The translations under genes and the position numbers were made by a program. Below the pieces are notes generated by a model, which was not told the DNA's origin, ran no database searches, and was given only the letters and a program-made list of their open reading frames with translations. From Mycobacterium haemophilum DSM 44634 (GTDB taxonomy: Bacteria; Actinomycetota; Actinomycetes; Mycobacteriales; Mycobacteriaceae), in the NCBI RefSeq assembly GCF_000340435.2, contig NZ_CP011883.2, positions 1,026,607-1,090,606 on the forward strand: 64,000 nt of DNA. Reading direction: 5' to 3'. Shown here one piece after another: positions 1 through 11,501 of the stretch. Numbering within the stretch: the first letter of the stretch is position 1; every line of letters starts with the position of its first letter.

Positions 1-371
1 TGGAACGCTCCGGGGCGACGCGGCTCAACATCAAGCCGCAGGTTGACCTGTGGACTTTCGGCGACAGCGGCAAGTCGATCATTGTGCTTTCCGAGGGCCG
101 GCTGCTGAACCTGGGCAACGCCACCGGCCATCCGTCGTTCGTGATGAGCAATAGCTTCGCCAACCAGACGATCGCCCAGATCGAGCTGTGGACCAAGAAC
201 GACGAATACGACAACGAGGTGTACCGGCTGCCCAAGCATCTCGACGAAAAAGTGGCCCGTATCCACGTCGAGGCCCTCGGCGGCCAGTTGACCAAGCTGT
301 CCAAGGACCAGGCCGAATACCTCGGTGTCGACGTCGAGGGCCCGTTCAAGCCGGACCACTATCGCTACTGA
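1..371 (+). CDS. sahH: Adenosylhomocysteinase, 3' end (partial)
   Basis: C-terminal 122 codons of S-adenosyl-L-homocysteine hydrolase, which cleaves SAH to adenosine and homocysteine in the cytosolic methyl cycle. The frame is open from position 3 and the 5' part lies outside the window. Visible family landmarks are the segment around GRLLNLGNATGHPSFVMS, the NQTIAQIEL stretch, and the KPDHYRY C-terminus, where Lys and Tyr contact NAD of the neighbouring subunit in known structures. It lies 63 bp upstream of tmk on the same strand, as in M. tuberculosis (sahH-tmk-mtrA order). Nothing looks damaged. Confidence 0.97.
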   Translation, partial: ERSGATRLNIKPQVDLWTFGDSGKSIIVLSEGRLLNLGNATGHPSFVMSNSFANQTIAQIELWTKNDEYDNEVYRLPKHLDEKVARIHVEALGGQLTKLSKDQAEYLGVDVEGPFKPDHYRY

Positions 372-434
372 ACCTCGCTTCGAGCCGAGTGTGCGGCCAG
401 CCGCACGTTCGTCGGCTACCGCTAGGCTCGCGCC

Positions 435-1076
435 GTGTTGATCGCGATTGAAGGCGTTGACGGCGCTGGCAAGCGCACCTTGTCCGAGGGGTTACGTCAG
501 GCGTTTGAGGCCGCCGGGAAGTCGGTGGCAACGTTGGCCTTCCCGCGCTACCGGCAATCAGTGGCCGCCGACATCGCCGCGGAGGCGCTGCACGGCCAGC
601 ACGGTGATCTCGCGTCGTCGGTGTACGCGATGGCCCTGCTGTTCGCGTTCGACCGCGCCGGGGCGGTCGAGGACATCGCAGCCGCGTGCCGCACTCATGA
701 CGTCGTGATCCTTGATCGCTACGTCGCATCCAATGCCGCCTACAGCGCCGCGCGTCTGCATGAGGACTGCAGCGGGGAGGCGGTGGCCTGGGTGCAGCGA
801 ACCGAATACCAGAGATTGCGGTTGCCCCCGCCCGATTGGCAAGTGCTGCTCGCAGTCTCCGCCGAGCTCGCCGGGGAGCGTGCCCGCCACCGGGCCCGCA
901 CCGATCTCGACCGGCCGCGGGACAGCTACGAACGCGACGACGACCTTCAGCAGCGCACCGGCGCGGTCTACGCCGGCCTGGCCGCCGCAGGGTGGGGCGG
1001 GAGGTGGCTAGTCGTCGACGCGGACGTCGATCCGGACCGGTTGGTCGCCACTTTGATGGGCTGTCAGACCGCGTGA
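435..1076 (+). CDS. tmk: Thymidylate kinase
   Basis: Phosphorylates dTMP to dTDP with ATP, an essential step of dTTP synthesis. The protein has 213 residues (about 214 in M. tuberculosis) and starts at GTG 435. The P-loop GVDGAGKRT occupies residues 7-15. The DRY motif (VILDRYVAS) that positions the phosphate acceptor is present, as is the Arg-rich LID segment around ARHRARTDLDRPRDSYERD. The mycobacterial P-loop Arg (GKRT) is conserved. It sits between sahH and mtrA on one strand, with 82 bp before the mtrA start, so it is probably part of the same transcription unit or immediately precedes the mtrA promoter. Confidence 0.97.
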   Translation: MLIAIEGVDGAGKRTLSEGLRQAFEAAGKSVATLAFPRYRQSVAADIAAEALHGQHGDLASSVYAMALLFAFDRAGAVEDIAAACRTHDVVILDRYVASNAAYSAARLHEDCSGEAVAWVQRTEYQRLRLPPPDWQVLLAVSAELAGERARHRARTDLDRPRDSYERDDDLQQRTGAVYAGLAAAGWGGRWLVVDADVDPDRLVATLMGCQTA

Positions 1077-1158
1077 GGGCCGAATTTGACGGTATTTGGG
1101 CTTATCATGTGCGAAACGCCCGTGTGGCGCCCCAGTTTTGTCCCGATCTGGTGACACC

Positions 1159-1845
1159 ATGGACACCATGAGGCAAAGGATTTTGGTCGTCGACGACGAC
1201 GCTTCGCTGGCTGAGATGCTCACCATCGTGCTGCGTGGGGAGGGCTTCGACACCGCGGTCATCGGCGACGGTACTCAGGCCCTGACCGCGGTGCGCGAGT
1301 TGCGCCCCGACCTGGTGCTACTGGACCTGATGTTGCCCGGCATGAACGGCATCGACGTGTGCCGGGTGTTGCGCGCCGACTCCGGCGTTCCGATTGTGAT
1401 GCTGACCGCCAAGACCGACACCGTGGACGTGGTGCTGGGGCTGGAGTCGGGCGCCGACGACTACATCATGAAGCCGTTCAAGCCCAAGGAGCTGGTCGCT
1501 CGGGTGCGGGCGCGGCTGCGGCGCAACGACGACGAGCCAGCCGAGATGCTGTCCATCGCCGACGTCGATATCGACGTGCCGGCACACAAGGTCACCCGAA
1601 ACGGTGAACAGATCTCATTGACACCGCTGGAATTCGACCTGCTGGTCGCGTTGGCACGCAAGCCACGCCAGGTGTTTACTCGTGATGTGCTGCTCGAACA
1701 GGTGTGGGGATATCGGCACCCAGCGGATACTCGCCTGGTTAACGTGCATGTCCAGCGGCTACGGGCAAAGGTCGAGAAAGACCCGGAGAACCCGACCGTG
1801 GTGTTGACCGTTCGAGGAGTGGGATACAAGGCCGGACCCCCGTGA
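1159..1845 (+). CDS. mtrA: Response regulator MtrA
   Basis: OmpR-family DNA-binding response regulator of the essential MtrAB system, which controls cell division, peptidoglycan hydrolases and dnaA. The chosen ATG 1159 begins MDTMRQRILVVDDD and gives 228 residues, the known length; an upstream ATG at 1096 would add 21 unconserved residues. The receiver domain is residues 1-120 with acidic pocket D12-D14, phospho-acceptor D56 (LLDLMLPG) and K105-type switch Lys in MKPF. The winged-helix effector domain is residues 130-226, ending in VRGVGYKAGPP. The protein is essentially identical to the M. tuberculosis one. mtrB follows 52 bp downstream. Confidence 0.98.
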   Translation: MDTMRQRILVVDDDASLAEMLTIVLRGEGFDTAVIGDGTQALTAVRELRPDLVLLDLMLPGMNGIDVCRVLRADSGVPIVMLTAKTDTVDVVLGLESGADDYIMKPFKPKELVARVRARLRRNDDEPAEMLSIADVDIDVPAHKVTRNGEQISLTPLEFDLLVALARKPRQVFTRDVLLEQVWGYRHPADTRLVNVHVQRLRAKVEKDPENPTVVLTVRGVGYKAGPP

Positions 1846-1897
1846 CGCGCGCGCGGCGTAGAGGCTCCGCCAGCCGCGATGCTGAGGAGCTGCGCCG

Positions 1898-3595
1898 GTG
1901 ATCTTCAGCTCGCGGCGACGCATTCGGGGTCGCTGGGGGCGCTCGGGCCCCATGACTCGCGGCATGGGCGCGTTGACGCGAGCTGTGGGTGTTGCCTGGC
2001 GCCGATCGCTGCAACTACGTGTTGTAGCGCTAACATTTGGTTTGTCGTTGGCCGTGATTTTGGCGCTTGGCTTCGTGCTCACCAGTCAGCTCACCAACCG
2101 TGTGCTCGACGTCAAGGTCAGGGCCGCCATCGAGCAGGTCGAACGGGCCCGCACCACCGTCACCGGGATCGTCAACGGTGAGGAGACCCGCTCGCTGGAC
2201 AGCAGTCTGCAGCTGGCCCGCAACACGTTGACATCGAAAACCGACCCAACCTCTGGTGCTGGCCTCGCCGGTGCCTTCGACGCGGTGCTGATGGTGCCCG
2301 GCGATGGCCCGCGCGCCGCGACCACGGCCGGACCCGTCGATCAGGTGCCTAATTCGTTGCGCGGCTTCATCAAAGCCGGGCAGGCGGCTTACCAGTACGC
2401 GGCGGTGCACACCGAGGGCTTCTCGGGGCCAGCGTTGATCATCGGCACGCCGACGTCGTCGCAGGTGGCCAATCTTGAGCTGTACCTGATCTTTCCGTTG
2501 AAGAACGAACAGGCCACCGTCACGCTGGTGCGCGGCACCATGGCCACCGGCGGCCTGGTGCTGCTGGTCCTGCTGTCGGGTATCGCGTTGCTGGTATCGC
2601 GCCAGGTGGTGGTGCCGGTGCGGTCGGCGTCACGGATCGCCGAACGGTTCGCCGAGGGGCACCTGTCGGAACGGATGCCGGTGCGCGGCGAGGACGACAT
2701 GGCACGGCTGGCGGTGTCGTTCAATGACATGGCGGAAAGCTTGTCTCGGCAGATCACCCAGCTCGAGGAGTTCGGTAACCTGCAACGCCGTTTCACGTCC
2801 GACGTCAGCCATGAACTCCGCACACCGCTGACCACCGTACGGATGGCCGCCGACTTGATCTACGACCACAGCTCCGACCTTGACCCCACGCTGCGGCGGT
2901 CCACCGAACTGCTGGTCAGCGAGCTGGACCGATTCGAGACGTTGCTTAACGACCTACTCGAGATCTCGCGGCACGACGCCGGCGTGGCCGAGCTCTCCGT
3001 TGAGGCGGTCGATCTGCGCGCGACGGTGAATAACGCGCTAGGCAACGTCGGCCACCTGGCCGAGGAGGCCGGTATCGAACTGCTGGTGGACATGCCCGCC
3101 GAGGAGGTGATTGCCGAGGTTGACGCACGCCGGGTGGAGCGGATCCTGCGCAACCTGATCGCCAACGCCATCGACCACGCCGAGCGCAAACCGGTGCGGA
3201 TCCGGATGGGCGCCGACGAAGATACCGTCGCGGTCACCGTGCGTGACTACGGGGTCGGGCTGCGGCCCGGCGAAGAGAAGCTGGTGTTCAGCCGGTTTTG
3301 GCGGTCGGACCCGTCCCGGGTGCGGCGTTCCGGCGGGACCGGGCTGGGGCTGGCGATCAGCATCGAGGATGCGCGGCTGCACCAGGGCCGACTCGAAGCA
3401 TGGGGCGAGCCTGGTCAGGGCGCGTGTTTTCGGCTGACGCTTCCGCTGGTTCGCGGCCACAAGGTCACCACCAGTCCCTTACCTATGAAGCCGATGAAAC
3501 CGATCCCGCAACCAACTCCGCACCCCGGCGCAGCCGGCCAACAACACGGCACCCAACGTCAGCGTCCGCGAGAGCACGCCGAGAGGAGCGGGTAA
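1898..3595 (+). CDS. mtrB: Sensor histidine kinase MtrB
   Basis: Membrane sensor kinase that phosphorylates MtrA. The protein has 565 residues from GTG 1898. TM1 is about residues 40-63 and an extracytoplasmic sensor domain runs to about 205. TM2 is about 210-230, followed by a HAMP linker (SRQVVVPVRSASRIAERFAEG). The HisKA box SHELRTPL has its phospho-acceptor at His305, and the HATPase domain shows the N box (NLIANAIDHAE), G1 (DYGVGL) and G2 (GGTGLGLAIS). The stop overlaps the lpqB start (TAATG), implying translational coupling. This matches the mtrA-mtrB-lpqB operon of mycobacteria. Confidence 0.98.
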   Translation: MIFSSRRRIRGRWGRSGPMTRGMGALTRAVGVAWRRSLQLRVVALTFGLSLAVILALGFVLTSQLTNRVLDVKVRAAIEQVERARTTVTGIVNGEETRSLDSSLQLARNTLTSKTDPTSGAGLAGAFDAVLMVPGDGPRAATTAGPVDQVPNSLRGFIKAGQAAYQYAAVHTEGFSGPALIIGTPTSSQVANLELYLIFPLKNEQATVTLVRGTMATGGLVLLVLLSGIALLVSRQVVVPVRSASRIAERFAEGHLSERMPVRGEDDMARLAVSFNDMAESLSRQITQLEEFGNLQRRFTSDVSHELRTPLTTVRMAADLIYDHSSDLDPTLRRSTELLVSELDRFETLLNDLLEISRHDAGVAELSVEAVDLRATVNNALGNVGHLAEEAGIELLVDMPAEEVIAEVDARRVERILRNLIANAIDHAERKPVRIRMGADEDTVAVTVRDYGVGLRPGEEKLVFSRFWRSDPSRVRRSGGTGLGLAISIEDARLHQGRLEAWGEPGQGACFRLTLPLVRGHKVTTSPLPMKPMKPIPQPTPHPGAAGQQHGTQRQRPREHAERSG

Positions 3596-5349
3596 TGCGG
3601 CGGCTGCTTGTGGCGCTGTTGGCCTTGGTGCTCGCCGGCTGCGCCGGGGTACCCAGCTCGTCGGCTCCGCAGGCGATCGGCACCGTCGAGCGACCGGCGC
3701 CGTCGAATCTGCCCAAGCCGACCCCCGGTATGGATCCCGATGTGCTGTTGCGCGAATTCCTCAAGGCCACAGCCGATCCGGCCAACCGGCATCTGGCGGC
3801 GCGTCAGTTCCTCACCCAGTCGGCATCCAACGCCTGGGACGACGCCGGTAGCGCACTACTGATCGACCATGTGGTATTCGTCGAAACCCGTGGTGCCGAA
3901 CGTGTTTCGGCGACGATGCGGGCAGACATCCTAGGTTCGCTGTCCGACATGGGTGTGTTCGAGACCGCGGAGGGTGTGCTGCCAGACCCGGGTCCGATCG
4001 AATTGATCAAGACGTCGGGTGGCTGGCGGATCGACCACCTGCCCAACGGGGTTTTCCTGGACTGGCAGCAGTTTCAGGCGACCTACAAGCGCAACACCCT
4101 CTACTTCGCCGACCCGACTGGCAAGACCGTGGTTCCCGATCCCCGCTACGTCGCGGTTCCCGGTCATGATCAGTTGGCCACCGAGCTTGTCTCCAAATTG
4201 CTAGCTGGTCCACGGCCCGAGATGGCGCACACTGTCCGCAATCTGCTGGCTCCACCGCTGCGGCTGCGTGGCCCGGTGACGCGGGCCGACGGCAGCAAAA
4301 GCGGGGTCGGGCGGGGTTACGGCGGTGCGCGGATAGATCTGGAGAAACTATCCACCACCGATCCGCACAGCAGGCAATTGCTTGCCGCGCAGATCATTTG
4401 GACGCTTGCCAGGGCCGACATCAGAGGGCCGTATGTGATCAACGCTGACGGCGCGCCGCTGGACGACAGGTTCGCCGACGGGTGGACCACCTCCGACGTC
4501 GCTGCCACCGACCCGGGCGTGGCTGACGGCGCGGGCGCGGGGCTGCATGCGTTGCTGGGCGGGGCATTAGTCTCGGTGGACGGACAGCACGCCACCCCGG
4601 TCCTGGGGGCCTTCGGGCGGATGCCCGACCAGACTGGCGCTGCACTATCCCGCAGCGGGCGGCAGGTGGCGTCGGTGGTGACCCTGCGCCGCGGCGCCCC
4701 CGACGAGGGGGAGTCGCTGTGGATCGGTGATCTCGGTGGCGAGGCGGTCCAATCTGCCGACGGACACAGCCTGTCGCGGCCCAGCTGGTCACTCGACGAC
4801 GCGGTGTGGGTGGTGGTCGACACCAACAATGTGCTGCGCGCCATTCAGGAACCGGCGTCGGGGCAACCCGCGCGTATTCCGGTGGATTCCGCCGCGGTGG
4901 CCAGCCGGTTCCCGGGGCCGATCACCGACCTGCAGCTGTCCCGGGATGGGACGCGTGCCGCGATGGTGATCGGTGGGCAGGTGATTCTCGCCGGCGTCGA
5001 GCAGACCCAGGCCGGACAGTTTGCCTTGACATACCCGCGCCGACTGGGCTTCGGGTTGGGCACCTCGGTGGTGTCGTTGTCCTGGCGAACCGGCGACGAC
5101 ATCGTGGTGACCCGCACCGATGCCACGCATCCGGTGTCGTACGTGAACCTTGACGGGGTGAACTCTGATGCGCCGGCCCGCGGTTTGCAGGTTCCGCTGT
5201 CGGCGATTGCGGCCAACCCGTCGACGGTGTATGTCGCGGGTCCGCAAGGGGTGCTGCAGTATTCGGCGTCCGTTGCCGAAAGCCAGCAGGGCTGGTCGGA
5301 GGTCGCGGGGTTGACCGTCGCGGGGGCAGAGCCGGTATTGCCGGGTTGA
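3595..5349 (+). CDS. lpqB: Lipoprotein LpqB
   Basis: Extracytoplasmic lipoprotein that interacts with the sensor domain of MtrB and modulates MtrA phosphorylation. The protein has 584 residues (583 in M. tuberculosis). The start is the ATG overlapping the mtrB stop. A short signal peptide ends in the lipobox LVLAGC, so the lipidated Cys is residue 16. An N-terminal GerMN domain is followed by a C-terminal six-bladed propeller-like LpqB domain rich in DG/GD turns. A longer upstream in-frame reading (from 3298) lies inside mtrB and would bury the signal peptide, so I reject it. The stop overlaps the next start. Confidence 0.97.
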   Translation: MRRLLVALLALVLAGCAGVPSSSAPQAIGTVERPAPSNLPKPTPGMDPDVLLREFLKATADPANRHLAARQFLTQSASNAWDDAGSALLIDHVVFVETRGAERVSATMRADILGSLSDMGVFETAEGVLPDPGPIELIKTSGGWRIDHLPNGVFLDWQQFQATYKRNTLYFADPTGKTVVPDPRYVAVPGHDQLATELVSKLLAGPRPEMAHTVRNLLAPPLRLRGPVTRADGSKSGVGRGYGGARIDLEKLSTTDPHSRQLLAAQIIWTLARADIRGPYVINADGAPLDDRFADGWTTSDVAATDPGVADGAGAGLHALLGGALVSVDGQHATPVLGAFGRMPDQTGAALSRSGRQVASVVTLRRGAPDEGESLWIGDLGGEAVQSADGHSLSRPSWSLDDAVWVVVDTNNVLRAIQEPASGQPARIPVDSAAVASRFPGPITDLQLSRDGTRAAMVIGGQVILAGVEQTQAGQFALTYPRRLGFGLGTSVVSLSWRTGDDIVVTRTDATHPVSYVNLDGVNSDAPARGLQVPLSAIAANPSTVYVAGPQGVLQYSASVAESQQGWSEVAGLTVAGAEPVLPG

Positions 5350-6029
5350 GTGTCACCCCCGACCGGCACACTGCGGGGGTGCTTGATCTCATCCTGCCGC
5401 TGGAATGCGGCGGCTGCGGTGCGCCCGCCACGCGATGGTGCGACGCATGCGCCGTGGAGCTGTCGGTGGCTGCCAGCGAACCGCGTGTGGTGAGCCCCCG
5501 TATCGACCCGCTGGTGCCGGTGTTCACGCTCGGCCGGTACGCCGGCGCCCGTCGCCAGGCGATCCTTGCGATGAAGGAGCACGGCCGCCGCGACCTGGTT
5601 GCACCGCTGGCGCACGCCCTGGCCGTCGGGGTGCACCGGCTGCTGGTGTGGGGCATGGTCGAGACCCCGCTGACGGTCGTGCCCGCGCCAACGCGGCGAG
5701 CGGCGGCGCGGCGCCGCGGCGGCGACCCCGTCACCCGGATGGCCCGGCTTGCGGTGGCGACGTTGGCAGCACACGCGGATATCACCGTTGTTCCAGCGTT
5801 GCGGATGAAGGCGTTGGCCCGCGACTCGGTGGGCCTCGGTACCTCCGCCCGGGAGCGCAATATCGCCGGGCGGGTGCTGCTGCGCGGCCAGCCGCCGCGC
5901 AGGGATCTCGGGGAAGTCCTGATCATCGACGACGTCATCACCACCGGGGCGACAGCGCGTGAGTCGGTCCGGACCCTGCACGCTACCGGGATGCGGGTGA
6001 CCGCGGTGCTGACCATCGCGGCCGCTTGA
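5346..6029 (+). CDS. ComF-like phosphoribosyltransferase
   Basis: Homologue of Rv3242c, the ComF/GntX family related to competence protein ComF. The N-terminal Zn-finger-like motif is CGGCGAPATRWCDAC. The C-terminal type-I PRTase fold has the PRPP loop VLIIDDVITTGATARES. The substrate of the family in mycobacteria is not established. The first usable start is TTG 5346, overlapping the lpqB stop. A GTG at 5379 (MLDLILPLECGG) would give about 216 residues, closer to the M. tuberculosis length, and may be the real one. It is the last gene of the tight mtrA-mtrB-lpqB run. Confidence 0.85.
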   Translation: MSVTPDRHTAGVLDLILPLECGGCGAPATRWCDACAVELSVAASEPRVVSPRIDPLVPVFTLGRYAGARRQAILAMKEHGRRDLVAPLAHALAVGVHRLLVWGMVETPLTVVPAPTRRAAARRRGGDPVTRMARLAVATLAAHADITVVPALRMKALARDSVGLGTSARERNIAGRVLLRGQPPRRDLGEVLIIDDVITTGATARESVRTLHATGMRVTAVLTIAAA

Positions 6030-6061
6030 TGGAATCCTGGTGAAAGTAATGACTGCGGCCA

Positions 6062-6121
6062 GCTCGGATCCGATGCATCATGCTCGGATCCGATGAATCA
6101 TGCTTGAATCCGATGAGAAGA
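6062..6121 (+). repeat. 20-bp tandem repeat, about 3 copies
   Basis: Three consecutive 20-bp units start at 6062, 6082 and 6102. The first two differ at one base (core GATCCGATGCATCATG versus GATCCGATGAATCATG) and the third is degenerate (TTGAATCCGATGAGAAG). They lie in the untranslated gap between the ComF-like gene and the hibernation factor. This is a potential VNTR-type locus. The rest of the 387-bp gap (6030-6416) holds no gene I can support; it presumably includes the hpf promoter and leader. Confidence 0.85.
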
Positions 6122-6416
6122 AGTGAAGAACTCGCAACACGTCCGCCAAATTGGTGGCACGGCAAGGCGAACACGAGCTAACGTCGAGGACAACCTTCCC
6201 GAAGTTATCGGGACTCGCCGTCGCGATTTTCCCAGCGGCGCTACTCGCGGCAGGAGGTGAGAAATCGACATCTTGCACCGGCGGGCAGCCTGCGCGGCGA
6301 CCATTCTGCAACCGCTCCCACCCCGTCGGTGCGTCTTGGTAAAAGCCAGTGGCGATCGCACGCCACTCAGCACAGCTAGGCGCGCACGGCGCGTGTGATG
6401 TGAAAAGAGAAACGAG

Positions 6417-7115
6417 TTGTCACGTATGTCAAGGCTAACCGCGGATTCCGGTCAGATTCTCGACCCAGCACCGGTTGCACCCGACGAACCGGTTGAACCG
6501 ATGCCGACCGCCGAGGTGGTGTTCAAGGGCCGCAATGTCGAGATCCCCGACCACTTTCGCATCTATGTCTCGCAGAAACTCGCCCGCTTAGAGCGGTTCG
6601 ACCGGACCATCTACCTGTTCGACGTCGAACTCGATCATGAACGCAACCGTCGCCAACGTAAGTCCTGTCAGCGCGTGGAGATCACCGCGCGGGGCCGTGG
6701 GCCGGTAGTGCGCGGTGAGGCGTGCGCCGACAGCTTCTATGCCGCACTCGAGTCAGCGGTCGTCAAGCTCGAGAGCCGGCTGCGTCGTGGCAAGGACCGA
6801 CGCAAGGTGCACTACGGTGACAAGACCCCGGTGTCAGTGGCGGAGGCGACTGCGGTCGCTGTGCCGCCAGAGAAGGCCTTCAACACCGAACCGGCCCCGG
6901 CGCACGATCACGACGGTGCGGCCACCGACCATGAGCCGGGGCGGATCGTCCGTACCAAGGAACACCCGGCCACGCCGATGTCGGTCGACGACGCACTCTA
7001 CGAGATGGAGCTGGTCGGGCACGACTTCTTTTTGTTCTACGACAAACACGCCGAACGGCCGTCGGTTGTCTACCGACGACACGCCTACGATTATGGCTTG
7101 ATCAGGCTCGCTTGA
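6417..7115 (+). CDS. hpf: Long-form ribosome hibernation promoting factor
   Basis: Homologue of Rv3241c (RafS). It binds the decoding region of the 30S subunit and promotes 100S dimers or stable inactive ribosomes in stationary phase. The N-terminal S30AE domain (about residues 25-125) begins EVVFKGRNVEIPDHFR and is basic. An acidic linker follows at about 140-175. The C-terminal dimerisation domain (about 180-232) has the characteristic MELVGHDFFLFYD and VVYRRHAYDYGLI. The start is TTG 6417; ATG 6426 is an alternative three codons later. An AGAGA sequence lies just upstream. secA1 follows about 100 bp downstream. Confidence 0.93.
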   Translation: MSRMSRLTADSGQILDPAPVAPDEPVEPMPTAEVVFKGRNVEIPDHFRIYVSQKLARLERFDRTIYLFDVELDHERNRRQRKSCQRVEITARGRGPVVRGEACADSFYAALESAVVKLESRLRRGKDRRKVHYGDKTPVSVAEATAVAVPPEKAFNTEPAPAHDHDGAATDHEPGRIVRTKEHPATPMSVDDALYEMELVGHDFFLFYDKHAERPSVVYRRHAYDYGLIRLA

Positions 7116-7216
7116 TCAGGCTGGCTTGACACGTTCGGACGGCCATTGCGGCCTGTCACCTACGATGGATGGCGCCTTATCGAAAAGGAAGACTCCAACC
7201 CACAGGGGACATAGCT

Positions 7217-10039
<2,823 letters not shown>

Positions 10040-10076
10040 CGGTACTTTCGCCTCGCATAGAGGAGACAATTGGGGG

Positions 10077-10841
10077 ATGAAACGCTCGCTGATGATCGGC
10101 TACGGCGCCGCAGCGTACGCCCTGTTCCTCGTAGCCTTCCTCTATGCAGTTGGATTTGTGGGCGGCATCGTGGTGCCGCGTGATGTCAATCACGGGATTG
10201 CCGCGCCGATCGGCGCGGCGGTCGTGGTCAATGTGGTGCTGCTTGGCGTGTTCGCGATCCAACACAGCGTGATGGCACGGCCAGGGTTCAAACGGTGGTG
10301 GACCCGGTTTGTGCCGGCGCCGATCGAGCGCAGCACCTACGTGCTGCTGACCAGCGCCGCGCTGCTGCTGCTCTACTGGCAATGGCGAACCATGCCGGCG
10401 GTCATCTGGGAGGTGCGGGCGCCGGCTGGCCGGCTGGCGCTGTGGGTGCTGTTCTGGCTCGGGTGGGCGATAGTGTTCGCGTCGACTTTCATGATTAATC
10501 ATTTCGACCTGTTCGGCCTTAGGCAGGTGTACTTGGCGTGGCGGGGAAAGCCCTACGCCGCCATTGGCTTTCGTGCTCCACTGCTCTACCGGCTGGTGCG
10601 CCACCCGCTCATGTTCGGCTTCCTCATCGTGTTCTGGTCGGCGCCCACGATGACGGCGGGGCACCTGCTCTTCGCGACCGCCACCACGGGCTACATCCTG
10701 ATCGCCATCCAGCTAGAAGAGCGCGACCTGGTGGCGACGCTGGGCGACCAATATCGTGACTACCGGCGCGACGTGCCGATGTTGCTGCCGTTACGACACT
10801 TGCCACATCGGCGCGTCGCCAAAACGGTTGGTCAGGACTAA
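10077..10841 (+). CDS. NnrU/MddA-like membrane methyltransferase
   Basis: Integral membrane protein of 254 residues with about five to six hydrophobic segments (about 8-30, 45-65, 85-100, 118-140, 190-215). It belongs to the isoprenylcysteine-methyltransferase-like superfamily: the RHPLMFGFL motif and the C-terminal LEERDLVATLGDQYRDYRRDVP block are the SAM-binding signature. The homologue in M. tuberculosis is Rv3238c. Related MddA enzymes methylate methanethiol to dimethylsulfide; that activity here is inference from family. In M. tuberculosis a large transporter-like gene (Rv3239c) lies between secA1 and this gene, but here the gap is only 37 bp. Confidence 0.8.
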   Translation: MKRSLMIGYGAAAYALFLVAFLYAVGFVGGIVVPRDVNHGIAAPIGAAVVVNVVLLGVFAIQHSVMARPGFKRWWTRFVPAPIERSTYVLLTSAALLLLYWQWRTMPAVIWEVRAPAGRLALWVLFWLGWAIVFASTFMINHFDLFGLRQVYLAWRGKPYAAIGFRAPLLYRLVRHPLMFGFLIVFWSAPTMTAGHLLFATATTGYILIAIQLEERDLVATLGDQYRDYRRDVPMLLPLRHLPHRRVAKTVGQD

Positions 10842-10970
10842 CTCTGCGGTGAATGTGGTACCCACTGATAGCGGAACCGACGTCCGTGTAGCGTGGTTCA
10901 CGCGCTCTACGCTCCCCGTAATGCCGTCCGTTCGCTAACACTAGTTCCACTGGACTACAAGGAGATTGCC

Positions 10971-11003
10971 GTGATCACTTCTTTCCCGGCGGCATTTCGT
11001 TAA
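10971..11003 (+). CDS. Possible 10-residue leader peptide upstream of the antiporter pair
   Basis: A short reading frame MITSFPAAFR starts at GTG 10971, preceded at ideal spacing by a strong Shine-Dalgarno (CAAGGAG ending at 10964). It ends at TAA 11003, 11 bp before the ATG of the KhtT-like gene. Its own 3' end overlaps the AAGGA that serves the next gene. This could be a leader peptide coupling translation of the antiporter operon, or a decayed start. There is no evidence of expression beyond the signal geometry. Confidence 0.4.
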   Translation: MITSFPAAFR

Positions 11004-11014
11004 GGATTGAAGCT

Positions 11015-11497
11015 ATGGACGTCAAGGAAGTGCTGTTGCCCGGCGTGGGCTTGCGCTACGAGTTCACCAGTCGCAAGGGTGACCGGATCGGGATCATCGC
11101 GCGGCGCAGCGGCGATTTCGACGTCGTTGTATATGCCCGCGAGGATCCGGACGAGGCGCGGCAGGTCTTCTGCCTCACTGACGACGAGGCCGACGCTGTC
11201 GCTCAGATTCTGGGCGCACCCAGGATCGCCGAGCGGTTTACCGAGCTGGCTAGTGAGGTCCCCGGGCTCGAGACCAGGCAAGTTCGCATCACGCCGGAGA
11301 GCCCGTTCGTAGACCGGCCGCTGGGCGACACTCACGCCCGCACCCGCACCGGCGCATCGATCGTCGCGATCGTGCGCGACGAGGACGTCGTGGCCTCGCC
11401 AGGCCCGGCTGAACTGCTGCGGGCCCGTGATGTGCTGATCGTGATAGGCACCGAAGAAGGTATCGCCGGGGTCGAGCAGATCGTCGGCAAGGGCTGA
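11015..11497 (+). CDS. KhtT-like TrkA_C-domain regulatory subunit
   Basis: Homologue of Rv3237c, 160 residues, soluble. The C-terminal half (about residues 75-158) is an RCK_C/TrkA_C fold (RQVRITPESPFVDRPLGDT, GASIVAIVRDEDVVASPGP, DVLIVIGTEEGI). In the KhtT/KhtU pairs of Bacillus the equivalent subunit gates a K+/H+ antiporter and binds c-di-AMP. Whether this one binds it is inference. The next gene, encoding the membrane antiporter, follows after 4 bp, so the two surely form one operon. A small upstream reading frame may control it. Confidence 0.85.
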   Translation: MDVKEVLLPGVGLRYEFTSRKGDRIGIIARRSGDFDVVVYAREDPDEARQVFCLTDDEADAVAQILGAPRIAERFTELASEVPGLETRQVRITPESPFVDRPLGDTHARTRTGASIVAIVRDEDVVASPGPAELLRARDVLIVIGTEEGIAGVEQIVGKG

Positions 11498-11501
11498 GAC
11501 G

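Noticed and set aside
3298..3594. N-terminal extension of LpqB
   Set aside because: Overlaps mtrB and would place about 100 residues before the signal peptide and lipobox.
4845..6016. Two long minus-strand frames opposite lpqB and the ComF-like gene
   Set aside because: Antisense shadows with Arg/Pro/Ser-rich composition; the plus strand carries well-conserved proteins with start signals.
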